A stretch of DNA of 64,000 bases from Komagataella phaffii GS115 (Eukaryota; Ascomycota; Pichiomycetes; Pichiales; Pichiaceae), in contig NC_012963.1 in assembly GCF_000027005.1 (NCBI RefSeq), forward strand, positions 682,001 through 746,000. Direction: 5' to 3'. Below are positions 1 through 9,404 of the stretch, in pieces. A model generated the notes under the pieces. It saw only the letters and a program-made list of their open reading frames with translations. It did not search any database and was not told the origin of the DNA. How positions within the stretch are numbered: position 1 is the stretch's first letter; each line of letters begins with the position of its first letter. Made by a program: the position numbers and the translations under genes.

Positions 1-103
1 CGAAAATGACCAACTTACTCAACTAAGCAAACCTCAAGAAACATAACACTTTGTTGTGAGACAGTAATAAAAAGCTCACAGCGTACACATCACCACTCAT
101 ATA

Positions 104-2002
104 ATGTCAGAGAGAAGCAGCAAGAAAGGCCCTAAAGGCGGCGCGAAGCGTTCGTCACAGGGCTCCTCTCAGGGGCTGGAAAGCACTAAACTGGCCACTT
201 TGACCGAATTGTTCCCAGATTGGACGGCACAAGACTTGGAGCCTGTGCTGGAGGAATATCCAGATGAAGACCTCAATGTGATTATAGAAAACATTATCAG
301 CGGAAAAATAAACAAATGGACTGATCCATCAGCTAAGAAGGAGAAGAAAAAGAGAGAAGAATCCTTTAATGCAAGTGAAGAATTATCAACTCCCTCTTAT
401 CACCAAACACCTAACAGCGCAAAGAAAGAGTATCCTAAGAAAGAAGTTAAGGCTAAATCCAAGAAGTCTCAACCGCGTTCTACGACATCCACGACTACTG
501 CATCTACTAAAGCTCAACTGACGCCATCGTCTAATCCAAGCACAAAAAGTTCATGGGCGGCTGCTCTACATCAGAAACAAGAGGATAAACCTTCTTCAAC
601 CGTAACTCCCACTACTGAAACCGAAACTCCAAATGGCGAAAACGCATCTCAGTCTCCAGTTGCCGAGACAAAGTCTGAACAAGAAGAGTCTTTTGCCCCC
701 GCCGCAGTTGTTGAAACTTCCGCTAAACCAAAGTCTTGGGCTGCTATGGTCGCTCAATCTGCTAAACCCAAGAAGAAGATTTTGAAAAGACCTGAACAAG
801 CTGCAAAGCCCTCTAGCAACGAGGAATTGTCGCAACAAAATGGGGAAATTCAGGACGAGCAACAATCTTTGCAAACTCAAGCAGAAACCCAAGCTGAGCA
901 ACCTATTCAGTCCATTGAGCTTCAGCAGACCAATGAACAAATCTCACAACAAGAGCAGAAACCTGTTCAGGAGCCTAAGCCTTTGGAGAGAAAGCAACAG
1001 CAACAACAACAACAACAACCTGTTGTTCTACCATCTGCTGTAAACTTGGATTCTATTGGAGGAATTTCATTTGGTTCCCTATCTTTGAATGAAAAAGAGG
1101 CCAGTTCTGCTCAGCAAGCTCAGCAGGCAAGCCAACCCACTTCTCAAGTGCAAGCACAGACCCAAAATCAACAGTACCAACGTTATGAAAACCAGTATTA
1201 CAACAATAACCGTCAGTTCTACCAAGATGGAAAGCAGGTCAACTATGATTCCTTTGTTCGTCAACAGCAACAACAGCAGCAGCATCAACAACAACAATAC
1301 TGGGCCCATCCACAGGCTCAAGCTCAAGGTGTTGCCTCTGCTGGTGGTTCAGATTTAAACAGTGCCTCACCAGCTGCCAGCAACGCTCTGCCTCAAGGCC
1401 AACCCCAGGGAACTCCATCTGCATCTAATGCCAACCCTGTTAACGCATACAACAACCCTCAGTTCTACACTCCATACGTATACTACCCATATGGTCAGTA
1501 CTACCAAAACCCTCAACTTTACTCTGGTTACATGGGCTATGGAGCTGGACAGCCTCAGACTCAGCCTCATCAGCCACAAGTACCCCCAACTGCTAGTCCA
1601 TCCCAGCAGACTCAGCAAGTGCAACCAACTTCAGGCCAGGTTCCAAACCAGCAACTAGCCGGGTTTCAAGGCTACCAGCAGCCTTATCAACAAGCATACC
1701 TGAACAAAAATGGATACCCTCTGTACCAGCAGTACCCTCAGCAGCAACAGCAGCAGGTGGGTGGTCAAGGTCAATCTCAGCCACAAGGTAAGGAAGTTGA
1801 GGAGCCCAAGCCTCAACAGCAAGGCCAACAGGCTGGTCAGCACCAGGGTCAGCAGGCCCAGTTACCTCAACAGTACCCTGGCCACCCAGGTCAGTACTTT
1901 GGACAACAGGCTCTTGGTGCCCAGCAGACTCCTTACACTGAATACCCGGTGTATCCTAACAGTAATGACTACAATAACACCAATGCTAAAGGGTGGATTT
2001 AA
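104..2002 (+). CDS. DEF1: DEF1: RNA polymerase II degradation factor
   Basis: A 632-residue protein with an N-terminal CUE-type ubiquitin-binding domain at about residues 29-72 (TELFPDWTAQDLEPVLEEYP region). It is followed by a Lys/Ser/Thr-rich segment containing two SWAA motifs, and then a very long Gln/Pro/Tyr-rich low-complexity tail. This is the architecture of yeast Def1, which promotes ubiquitylation and degradation of stalled Rpb1 after DNA damage by recruiting an elongin-cullin ligase; in S. cerevisiae the Q-rich tail is removed by the proteasome so that the N-terminal part can enter the nucleus. The ATG at 104 precedes the conserved CUE domain and no upstream in-frame ATG is visible. 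Poly-Q runs (about residues 297-305 and 387-398) are CAA/CAG mixtures. The assignment rests on domain order; the tail itself carries little family information. Confidence 0.88.
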   Translation: MSERSSKKGPKGGAKRSSQGSSQGLESTKLATLTELFPDWTAQDLEPVLEEYPDEDLNVIIENIISGKINKWTDPSAKKEKKKREESFNASEELSTPSYHQTPNSAKKEYPKKEVKAKSKKSQPRSTTSTTTASTKAQLTPSSNPSTKSSWAAALHQKQEDKPSSTVTPTTETETPNGENASQSPVAETKSEQEESFAPAAVVETSAKPKSWAAMVAQSAKPKKKILKRPEQAAKPSSNEELSQQNGEIQDEQQSLQTQAETQAEQPIQSIELQQTNEQISQQEQKPVQEPKPLERKQQQQQQQQPVVLPSAVNLDSIGGISFGSLSLNEKEASSAQQAQQASQPTSQVQAQTQNQQYQRYENQYYNNNRQFYQDGKQVNYDSFVRQQQQQQQHQQQQYWAHPQAQAQGVASAGGSDLNSASPAASNALPQGQPQGTPSASNANPVNAYNNPQFYTPYVYYPYGQYYQNPQLYSGYMGYGAGQPQTQPHQPQVPPTASPSQQTQQVQPTSGQVPNQQLAGFQGYQQPYQQAYLNKNGYPLYQQYPQQQQQQVGGQGQSQPQGKEVEEPKPQQQGQQAGQHQGQQAQLPQQYPGHPGQYFGQQALGAQQTPYTEYPVYPNSNDYNNTNAKGWI

Positions 2003-2951
2003 GGGCCCAGAATCTTTTTGATCAATCAAGTATATAAGTATAAGACGAGAAGACAGGAATTATCAGGAAGTAAAACCGAATTGGGGAATAAACTTGACAT
2101 TTGCGCGAACCCACCATCTGTGTTTATTTTTTTTCTTATGGTCGTAGTACATCCTCTTCGCGAATCCCTATATATAGGTTATAGAGGGCTCCCTCTTACT
2201 TTATTGCCACCTAATAAAACCACATACTAAAGGGCTTATAAAAAAAAAGTAATGTATCAAGTTCGAGGAGGATAGGAACGCGCGTGAGAAACTAAGAGAT
2301 GGACGCGACATGACCTGGCGGGCTCTAGCTACAACGACATGACCAAAGAAGAAGTTGTTGTGTGCTGGTTGCTCTCTGTTGGCCTGTCGATTGTGGAAGT
2401 GGAGTTTCAAGTGGGAGCAGCAGGAACCCAGGATGAAGAAGTGACAGGTACTAGTGAAGATTGCGCGGCACTGTAGAACCGCGCTGATGTGCGACTACAA
2501 ATCGCTGGAAAAGCGGTCCAGAAAACACTGATAATGATTGAATTACAATCGTTGGGGATATTTTGTGTTTACAAAGGCATATCTGTGGTTGTTGTGAAGG
2601 ACCCAGTCAGCCATTGGAATCCCAAAGAGGCAGGTCATTTTTTTGTTCTGCTTGCTCCAAAACGCCTGGACTTCCATTTTTGGTGGAAAATTGATGGTTG
2701 GCGCACTACGAGAGGGGGCTAAGGAAGAGATCTAGAGATCTGTTTTTTATCTTAAGTCGCATATGGCCACAGATTTGTCAGTCGTATTTGTCACAACAAA
2801 CAACGCGTTTTTTCCGTCCACCGTTTACTCAGACGCACCCTCCCATATTCTCGCTTCCTGCACTACACCTCATCTAGTCTGGCCTGCCTGCCATACTATG
2901 TTTTGTTTTTAGTTTTGTTTTCTTTTATTTTTACTAACACATTAAAGAACA
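2003..2951. other. Intergenic region, DEF1 to NHP6
   Basis: About 950 bp without a convincing gene. It holds the DEF1 3' end and the NHP6 promoter. Visible landmarks are a TATA-like TTATAAAAAAAAA at about 2237-2249, an exact 8-bp tandem repeat AGAGATCT x2 ending at 2741, and a T6 run at 2743-2748. Reading frames here are short and start at non-ATG codons. The middle (2250-2740) could hold an RNA, but I recognise none. Confidence 0.5.
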
Positions 2952-3300
2952 ATGGCTGAAAGAAGAACCAAAACAGGAAGAAAGAAGAAGGGTGAGTAGA
3001 ATTATTGTTCTTTTTCAATTAGGCATGTCAACTCGAATACTAACAATTATTGCAGACCCAAACGCTCCAAAGAGATCGCTCTCTGCTTACATGTTTTTTG
3101 CCAACGAGCAAAGAGACATTGTGCGTTCCGAGAACCCAGGTATCCAGTTCGGTGAAATTGGAAAGTTGCTTGGTGAAAAATGGAAGGCTTTGGACGCTGA
3201 AGGAAAAGCTCCTTATGAATCCAAGGCAGAGGAAGATAAGAAGAGATATGAGCTTGAGAAGGCCGAGTATTTCAAAAAGCAACACGAAGAGGAGGAATAA
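2952..3300 (+). CDS. NHP6: NHP6: HMGB-type chromatin protein (spliced)
   Basis: A two-exon gene: exon 1 is 2952-2991 (13 codons plus one base) and exon 2 is 3056-3300. The spliced product is 94 residues, close to the 93 of S. cerevisiae Nhp6A. It has a basic N-terminal arm ([13 protein letters not shown]), then a single HMG box beginning [15 protein letters not shown] and an acidic end (EEEE). Nhp6 bends DNA non-specifically and assists FACT, Pol II and Pol III transcription. The intron has a GTGAGT donor, a TACTAAC branch point at 3038-3044 and a TGCAG acceptor, and splicing restores the invariant Asp-Pro-Asn-Ala-Pro. Without splicing the ORF would lack the basic arm, so the ATG at 2952 is secure. 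Confidence 0.95.
2992..3055 (+). other. NHP6 intron (64 nt)
   Basis: The donor is GTGAGT at 2992, the branch point TACTAAC at 3038-3044 and the acceptor AG at 3054-3055. It interrupts an Asp codon after its first base. Confidence 0.95.
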
Positions 3301-3382
3301 GCTTCCTTTTTTTGAGTAATCTCCTTTTTTTATTGTGTATTATTCCGTTATCTTTTGTTTTGTGTATTAGTTAACTGATGTA

Positions 3383-3727
3383 TTATTTGTTGATTCCGTC
3401 CTCTTTAGGTGCGTCGCTGCAGTATGTTTCGACAATGCCTTGGTGCACCCGCAGACTATTTGGTTCCAGCCCTGCTGCATGTGCCAAAAATCCTATTTGA
3501 ACATTGGCCTTCATGAATTTGGCTACGCAACGATCCACGCAGGAAGATTCTCCCTTGGATAAGTCGATTTCTCCATACTCCTCAGCAATGCATTTCGTCC
3601 GACAAGTACGAATAAGGGTGTTGAATGTGGTTTGCATGGCTTCGTATTGGATTTCAGCCATCTTCACCCTCTGCGGGTCCACCTCCAGATGATCGTAAAT
3701 TGTATTCTTGTTGAGGAAAAGAGACAT
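3383..3727 (-). CDS. TIM12: TIM12: small Tim protein of the TIM22 complex
   Basis: A 114-residue protein starting at the ATG 3727-3725 (MSLFLNKNT). It carries the twin CX3C signature of small Tim chaperones: CRTKC and CVDRC, in the context ESSCVDRCVAKF. The N-terminus, the DAM/EAMQTTFN helix and the C-terminal extension (GLEP...RVHQG) match Tim12 better than Tim10 or Tim9. In yeast Tim12 docks the Tim9-Tim10 chaperone on the TIM22 inner-membrane carrier translocase. The frame stays open upstream to 3862, but that extension is hydrophobic, unlike the family, and includes no better start. It is divergent from the IBTK-like gene and convergent with NHP6, with 82 bp between the stops. Confidence 0.8.
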   Translation of the reverse strand: MSLFLNKNTIYDHLEVDPQRVKMAEIQYEAMQTTFNTLIRTCRTKCIAEEYGEIDLSKGESSCVDRCVAKFMKANVQIGFLAHAAGLEPNSLRVHQGIVETYCSDAPKEDGINK

Positions 3728-3997
3728 GTTCTGGTGGAGCGGAGATGAGTTAAGTTGAGAGAGGATGAAAATTCTACCCAATATTATGACGATGTTGGAT
3801 GGCGGGTAATAAAGATGACCATCTGAAAAATGTGTTTGGCACTGCTGGGGAACAAACGGCACGAGGAAATGAAGCGTTGAAAAAGTGTCTGATGTCGAGT
3901 TGAAGATATCTCTACATGCTAAGTTGGCCCCCTTTCACGTCCCGTTATTGCGAAAATACTAAGGTCTGCCAATTACTACTTTATTGAACTCACTCTG

Positions 3998-4003
3998 CAC
4001 GTG
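3998..4003. promoter_or_regulatory. CACGTG E-box in the TIM12/IBTK-like divergent promoter
   Basis: CACGTG lies inside the 10-bp palindrome TGCACGTGCA (3996-4005). Cbf1- and Pho4-type bHLH factors bind this core in yeasts; which factor acts here is not known. Confidence 0.45.
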
Positions 4004-4182
4004 CACCTCTACATCATACCATGCTCTGCGCGCATGGCCAATGGTCTATATGACTAAACTCTCTTGGATAGTTCACTTTCCTCCAGTTATCTGGTCATTT
4101 TGTCTTTTTACTTCTCTACTTCAAAGTCATTGCCAATAATGCAATTTTAGCCGTTTTCACTTCCAATAATTTTCCACCAAAG

Positions 4183-7100
4183 GTGGAGACAAGTAGACGC
4201 GATAGCGAGATAGCCAATGACCATCTTTTTGACCAGAATAGTTTGTCCCAAGTTACTCCTAACCAGCTGCAACACAGAGACTGTTTTGGTAGATATTTAA
4301 TTCATCTGATCATTTTAACGGACCGAAGAGATCTTCTTTGTCAATTACTAAAGAATCCCAATTTAGATATCCGTGTCAAGGACAAGCAAAGCGGTTGGAA
4401 CTGTCTTCATTATGCATTACATTTCAGAAACTTTCTCATGGCTGCCATGATATTGCAGTCCTTAAGCTCAAAGGACAAAGAATCTCTTATTAAGCAAAAA
4501 GATTTAGACGGCTTTACTCCCCTGGACATACTTAGCTCAACTCATATCACTTTTTTTAAACACTTGCCAATTGCAGTAAATTTTAAGGGAATGATCAGTG
4601 CTCCTCGGAAAAACCAGAAGGAAATGTTTGTATTTGATTCGAACACCAGAGGTGGCTCTGATATACTGTTTTACAATTCTCAGTCACTCTCGCACTTGTT
4701 TGACTTTGTTGACCATGAAACTTTAATCTCTTATCCATTGGATTTGCTTCACCAATTTAAAGAGGCCCAGCGCGGAGCGTCTCTTCTAGCTGCACCAAGA
4801 ATCGTTCAGTTATCTTTATCAGCAAGACACATTTTACTGGCTACTAATGATGAGTGCGGCAATCTGTTTAGTTGTGGCTTCAACAACTTCGGACAACTTG
4901 GAGATGCCTCAACTCACTCTTCCAAACTGTTCAAACCAATTGAGTTTTTCAAAGACAAGAAGATAATTCTTACTTGCTCATCCAATGATCACAATATAGT
5001 CATTTCTGCTGATAATGAAGTGTTTACATGGGGTTTGAATTCTGATAGTCAGCTCGGGTACGAAGTTGCTTTTAATTCCTTCATCCAGCGGGAACCTTTC
5101 AGCAATGTACCCAGACAAGTTACAACTGGAGATTGGAAAGGATTTAGAAATCTGATTGGCTGTTGTTGTTCCAGTAAAGCTACTGTTGTGTATTCAAGGA
5201 AAGAATTATTCCTCTGGGGACAGAATAACGGTCAGTTTGGTTTCACTAACCTTAGACAAAATACTCCCAGGTCCCTTTCTTTCAATTATGGGCCAATAAA
5301 AGAAGTGTTCATGACGGACAAGTTCCTACTTGTTTTAGTGGATAACCAAGCGGATCTTTATATTTACATTAATGGGTTCCATCACAAATTGAATGTTCCG
5401 TTGATCAAGAATTTTGAAAAGTTCAACTTTGATTACTTCAAACCCAAAAACTACATGTCAAAGAGATCGATCAAACAAATAGCAGTCAACAACTCTAGCA
5501 AGGGAAGATTTGCCATTCTTTATGATTCCGGTGAAATACAGAAGGTGACTTTTGACCATGAAGCCCTTGGAAAGGAGCAATTTGATTCTTCACTTAAATT
5601 TAAGAATTGCTGGATTCCGTCCAAGCTGCATTTGAGAGCAACTGATGTGAAAATTTCATCCACAGGTAAACTGATTATATCCTGCTTTGATGGAACCGTA
5701 TACAAGAGCATATCAAGATCGGAATCTACATCCATATCAGAAAAGTTTTCAAAGCTAGTTGGAATTAATGCAGTATGCAAGATATATTGTGATAACAACT
5801 TTCAAACGTTTGCTTTCATAAGGGATGAGCTTGACAACCTGCCTCATGAATTACATGAGAACGACTTTTTCCTTGATTTTGCAACTTTGTCTCCTTTAGT
5901 CCATTTTGAACAGAGAAGAAAATCTAAACAAGTTTTTGATCAATCACTTACACAACGTGCGTCGTTCCATACTGATTTCGTGGAAACAGTATCCCTAAGA
6001 GATAGGGACATTGATGAAACAACCCTAGATGAGGACTTATTCAAACGTAAAAGGGATTCAAGATGGGTACCAAAGAGCAAATTTGAAGATAGATATTCAA
6101 ACCTTTCGAATATAGACGAGTCAATCCTGAAGGTTCTTGATAATACTGAGTTTGAAAGTCTTTATGCGTCTAAATCAAATTTTGATAAAAAACTCTACGA
6201 CTGCTGGTTTTGTACAGTTGACCAGAACGGAATTGAATCAATCAAATTTGGCTGTCATGAGTCTATTCTTGTGGCACGCTGTCCTGCATTAAAAGAACTG
6301 TTCGACGGCAAAACATTAATTCATAAAGACATCCGGATGACTTACAACTCAAATCGAAGTACTATCAATGTAGGTCCAAATGTAACAAGGCACAGCATTT
6401 TGATTTTCCTACACTTTGTTTATACCGGGAAGTTTCTCAAAGTTTGGGATTCTTTTCCCTTAAACAAAACGCCTCAAATAATCAAGGATACTAAAGATTC
6501 AGTCTCAAAGCTGGCACAATTGCTTCAGATTATTGACCCTTTTGGCAGAATAAACTCCAGTCAAAAGCAGATTGTTACCCAACTTAGGACAATAAAACAG
6601 GCTGTTCACACCGATACAATAGTGAAGCTGGCAGATGGACATATTATCCATTGTCCTTCTTCACTATTGGCTGTAAGATGTGCTTACTTTGAATTGCTGT
6701 TTGATTCATGGACACTTCCAACAGAAGAACATGGCGGAATAACGTTCAAAGTTATAGACTTTAGCCACGTCTCCATCGAAGCGTTCACCGTAGTGCTTAA
6801 TTTCATTTATGGTGTTCCATTTATGGATCTATTCAATGACGCAGTTTATCATGACTCATCGAGTTTCATCAATTTCGTGTTTGATGTTATGGAACTCAGC
6901 GATGAATTAATGCTTTTTGACCTCCTTGATATAGCCCAGTTAGCTATTAAGGATTTTGTCACTATAGAGAACGTGATACCCATTCTTTTGAATGTACACC
7001 AGCTGAATGCTACTCAGTTATTCTATTGTTGTGTTTGGAAAATTTATGTGAATATGGACCTCTTTATTTTCAGTCCCAAGTTGTACTCATTGATTTCCGA

Positions 7101-8283
7101 ATGCGACGAGGATCTTATAAGTAGAATAGACTCTTTATTCGAGGAGTTCGATCGATTCAAGAATACTGGCATGTTTGTCAAAGATAATTGGTATAAGAAG
7201 AATGCGGAATTGTTAGTGCAGGAATTCCTTGAACAACATGACAAATACAATTTGAGATTCATGCCAAAGGGATCTAAAACACTGTTTGAAATTGAAGATA
7301 ATGTGAAATTAAAAACACGGTCAGCTTGCGCAATCAATTCGAACAGTACAAGAAATTCAATGGTTCAGGAACTTAGGCGGAAAGCTAAGGGTCAGGATCC
7401 CGTCCCCACTTTTGAAGAATCAGCTGCAACCCAGGACAGATCTAATGAGAATGAGTGGTATATTCAAGTTCAGAATGGTAGACGCAGATCAAGCCGGAGA
7501 CTGACTGAAACTGAGACGTTGACTCCTCCTCCTTCCAATTCTAAACAGGACCTTCAGCTGTCCAGTCATAAAGGTTCAATATCCGATAGTATGAACTTGC
7601 CTCGACAAAGTCAACGAAAAGGATCCAGTGATGCCTCACGGGTGGTAAAATCAGATGCTACAGAAGGTGACAGCGTAACTCCTCTTGAAAGGTTGATGAC
7701 CCCTAAGCTTGAAACTAGTCCTGACATGATTCCTATTAAAGTAAAGGGATCCTTTAAAGCTAACAAAGAGGAAAGGGTAAGACAGCAAAAACTACTATTA
7801 GAACCTGAGCCTATTCCGGTTTCAGCACCCATCATGACCAACCCTTGGACTAGACGACTATCTAATGGGCTTTCTGCATCGAACCTAGGAAATTCATTAC
7901 ATTCATCTCCACCATCATCCTCATCCTCAATTTTAGGATCAAAAACACCATTAAGTTGGAGTTCGAGAATCAATCGCACTAAAAGCGTCAACCTCAATGC
8001 TTTACCCTCACTGGATCAATTCTCTTTGGGGCAACAGAAAAAGACCAGCATTATTGAAGAACCTGTTAAATCAGAAGAAACCACTGTTTCCTTGAAGGAT
8101 GTGATTCAGGAGCAAGCATTTGAAAAGTGGTGGGAAGAGGAAAGTTTGAGGGTGCAAGCTCAGATGAAAAGTATGGAAGCCGATAGTGTACCCCAAAAGA
8201 AAGATAGAAGCAAGAATAGGCAAAAACAAGGAAGAAACAGGAAAAACAATCGAAATCGAAATAGTCGTCAGGAAAACCGTTGA
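4183..8283 (+). CDS. IBTK-like ankyrin/RCC1/BTB-BTB protein (start uncertain)
   Basis: An open frame of about 1366 codons. Domains in order: ankyrin repeats (about 30-115; HRDCFGRYLIHLIIL and GWNCLHYALH), RCC1-type beta-propeller repeats (about 205-345; LFSCGFNNFGQLGD, VFTWGLNSDSQLG, LFLWGQNNGQFG), a first BTB (about 680-765), a second BTB (about 835-930; VKLADGHIIHCPSSLLA), then a charged tail ending in a Lys/Arg/Asn-rich stretch. This order and length match human IBTK (1353 aa), a CUL3 substrate adaptor, so a CUL3-type ubiquitin-ligase adaptor role is likely. The frame begins with GTG at 4183. The first in-frame ATG is at 4438, inside the ankyrin region, and would destroy the first repeat. 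No intron with good signals was found upstream. The start is therefore non-AUG, in an unrecognised exon, or lost through a sequence error. Confidence 0.8.
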   Translation: METSRRDSEIANDHLFDQNSLSQVTPNQLQHRDCFGRYLIHLIILTDRRDLLCQLLKNPNLDIRVKDKQSGWNCLHYALHFRNFLMAAMILQSLSSKDKESLIKQKDLDGFTPLDILSSTHITFFKHLPIAVNFKGMISAPRKNQKEMFVFDSNTRGGSDILFYNSQSLSHLFDFVDHETLISYPLDLLHQFKEAQRGASLLAAPRIVQLSLSARHILLATNDECGNLFSCGFNNFGQLGDASTHSSKLFKPIEFFKDKKIILTCSSNDHNIVISADNEVFTWGLNSDSQLGYEVAFNSFIQREPFSNVPRQVTTGDWKGFRNLIGCCCSSKATVVYSRKELFLWGQNNGQFGFTNLRQNTPRSLSFNYGPIKEVFMTDKFLLVLVDNQADLYIYINGFHHKLNVPLIKNFEKFNFDYFKPKNYMSKRSIKQIAVNNSSKGRFAILYDSGEIQKVTFDHEALGKEQFDSSLKFKNCWIPSKLHLRATDVKISSTGKLIISCFDGTVYKSISRSESTSISEKFSKLVGINAVCKIYCDNNFQTFAFIRDELDNLPHELHENDFFLDFATLSPLVHFEQRRKSKQVFDQSLTQRASFHTDFVETVSLRDRDIDETTLDEDLFKRKRDSRWVPKSKFEDRYSNLSNIDESILKVLDNTEFESLYASKSNFDKKLYDCWFCTVDQNGIESIKFGCHESILVARCPALKELFDGKTLIHKDIRMTYNSNRSTINVGPNVTRHSILIFLHFVYTGKFLKVWDSFPLNKTPQIIKDTKDSVSKLAQLLQIIDPFGRINSSQKQIVTQLRTIKQAVHTDTIVKLADGHIIHCPSSLLAVRCAYFELLFDSWTLPTEEHGGITFKVIDFSHVSIEAFTVVLNFIYGVPFMDLFNDAVYHDSSSFINFVFDVMELSDELMLFDLLDIAQLAIKDFVTIENVIPILLNVHQLNATQLFYCCVWKIYVNMDLFIFSPKLYSLISECDEDLISRIDSLFEEFDRFKNTGMFVKDNWYKKNAELLVQEFLEQHDKYNLRFMPKGSKTLFEIEDNVKLKTRSACAINSNSTRNSMVQELRRKAKGQDPVPTFEESAATQDRSNENEWYIQVQNGRRRSSRRLTETETLTPPPSNSKQDLQLSSHKGSISDSMNLPRQSQRKGSSDASRVVKSDATEGDSVTPLERLMTPKLETSPDMIPIKVKGSFKANKEERVRQQKLLLEPEPIPVSAPIMTNPWTRRLSNGLSASNLGNSLHSSPPSSSSSILGSKTPLSWSSRINRTKSVNLNALPSLDQFSLGQQKKTSIIEEPVKSEETTVSLKDVIQEQAFEKWWEEESLRVQAQMKSMEADSVPQKKDRSKNRQKQGRNRKNNRNRNSRQENR

Positions 8284-8341
8284 AGGCATCTATGGTTCCA
8301 ACATCTACGCAATAACTTACATTTAATACATTACATTAGAT

Positions 8342-9027
8342 CTAGTAAACGAATCCTAAAATCTTACCAGAAACATGCTTCTTTCTAGCCTCTTCATGAT
8401 CCATAATACCGGCAGAAGTGGTAAGGATCACGTAACCAAACTGTCTTGCTGGCAATAAGTTGTCGGTCCATCTCTCAATGTCTCCAATCTTGACGTTGAA
8501 TCTAGGAGAAATGACACCGCATTTGTTCAATCTACCATTCAGCTGAATAACAATCTTACCAGCCCTATGGTCATCAATGAATTCAAATTCGCCAATGTAA
8601 CCTAAATAATAGTTAGTAAAAGAAAAAACTACCCCTTGACGAAATACATTGTGGACCCATGTTGAAAATGTCACAGAGACCTAAACATCAAAACAAAACG
8701 ATATTGAAGCAATGAATAGAATCCGAAAACCCTCTTTTTTAAACCCCTATATTTACTCTTCCGAAGACTTAAAAGACAGCCAACCATGGGAAGGGACAAA
8801 CCATCCAGTTATCAATTCGGTGAACTTTTTTTTCATAATTCAGTAGCTATGGTGGATCCACAAGTTTCATCTTCTATCTTAAAGTGACACTTACCGTGAC
8901 TTTGCATAACGGTCAAAAATTTGACAATAACTTTGGAAGAAGGTCTGATCAAAACTTGACGCTTACCGGTCTTCTCGGCATTGTTGATGGAGTTAAGGGC
9001 ATCTGCTAGTACGGAGGTTCTAGTCAT
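8342..9027 (-). CDS. RPS22: RPS22: 40S ribosomal protein uS8 (spliced)
   Basis: Two exons on the minus strand: 9027-8895 and 8601-8342. The spliced product is exactly 130 residues, the length of yeast Rps22. It starts [19 protein letters not shown] and ends GKILGFVY. The junction rebuilds [15 protein letters not shown], the conserved uS8 sequence. uS8 binds 18S rRNA in the small subunit and is needed for its early assembly. The intron interrupts a Gly codon after the first base, with a GTAAGT donor and TACTAAC branch point. It is divergent from TTI1. Confidence 0.97.
8602..8894 (-). other. RPS22 intron (293 nt)
   Basis: Minus-strand donor GTAAGT at 8894, branch TACTAAC at 8618-8612 and acceptor TTTAG ending at 8602. 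It is long compared with the 54- and 64-nt introns of TTI1 and NHP6. In S. cerevisiae an RPS22B intron hosts the H/ACA snoRNA snR44; I could not confirm boxes H and ACA here. Confidence 0.93.
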
Positions 9028-9404
9028 TTTTTGTTTTATTCTATTCGAAGGTTAGTATACGTTTCCTAAGGCTACATGAGTGTCCCGTTAAGGATTCATG
9101 AACCGGCTTGTTATGAGGGTATCAAAGGATCACTACTTCCACACTTGGAACTTTATCACTTAAGCCTTTAAGATAACAAATCCCAAATGAGAGTCATTCA
9201 CCTTAGATTTTCTCAAACAGTGGTTTTCATGTTGGGTACACAGCATGTTCCAACATGAACTTACAATAAGGAAGATAGTGAGTGAAAGAAAAGTTTTCAA
9301 GATTCATGTTTTCAATAAACAATAGTTGGTAGTGCACGACAATATAATTTATCTACATCGTTAAGCTCGCGCACACGAACTATAGGACATGATCGTCTAG
9401 GTAC
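9028..9404. promoter_or_regulatory. RPS22/TTI1 divergent promoter region
   Basis: A 377-bp divergent intergenic region. It contains an inverted repeat with perfect 10-bp arms, TTCATGTTGG (9226-9235) and CCAACATGAA (9250-9259), separated by 14 nt. It also has a palindromic TTCATGAA at 9095-9102 and further TTCATG/CATGAA hexamers at 9303 and 9404. No known ribosomal-protein promoter motif was identified with confidence. Confidence 0.5.

Noticed and set aside
2489..2722. 77-codon frame upstream of NHP6
   Set aside because: It begins with GTG, not ATG, and shows no family or intron signals.
3916..4071. Possible first exon for the IBTK-like gene (ATG 3916, GTCTGC donor, AG 4071)
   Set aside because: The frame fits, but the donor is poor and the resulting N-terminus is hydrophobic and unlike the family.
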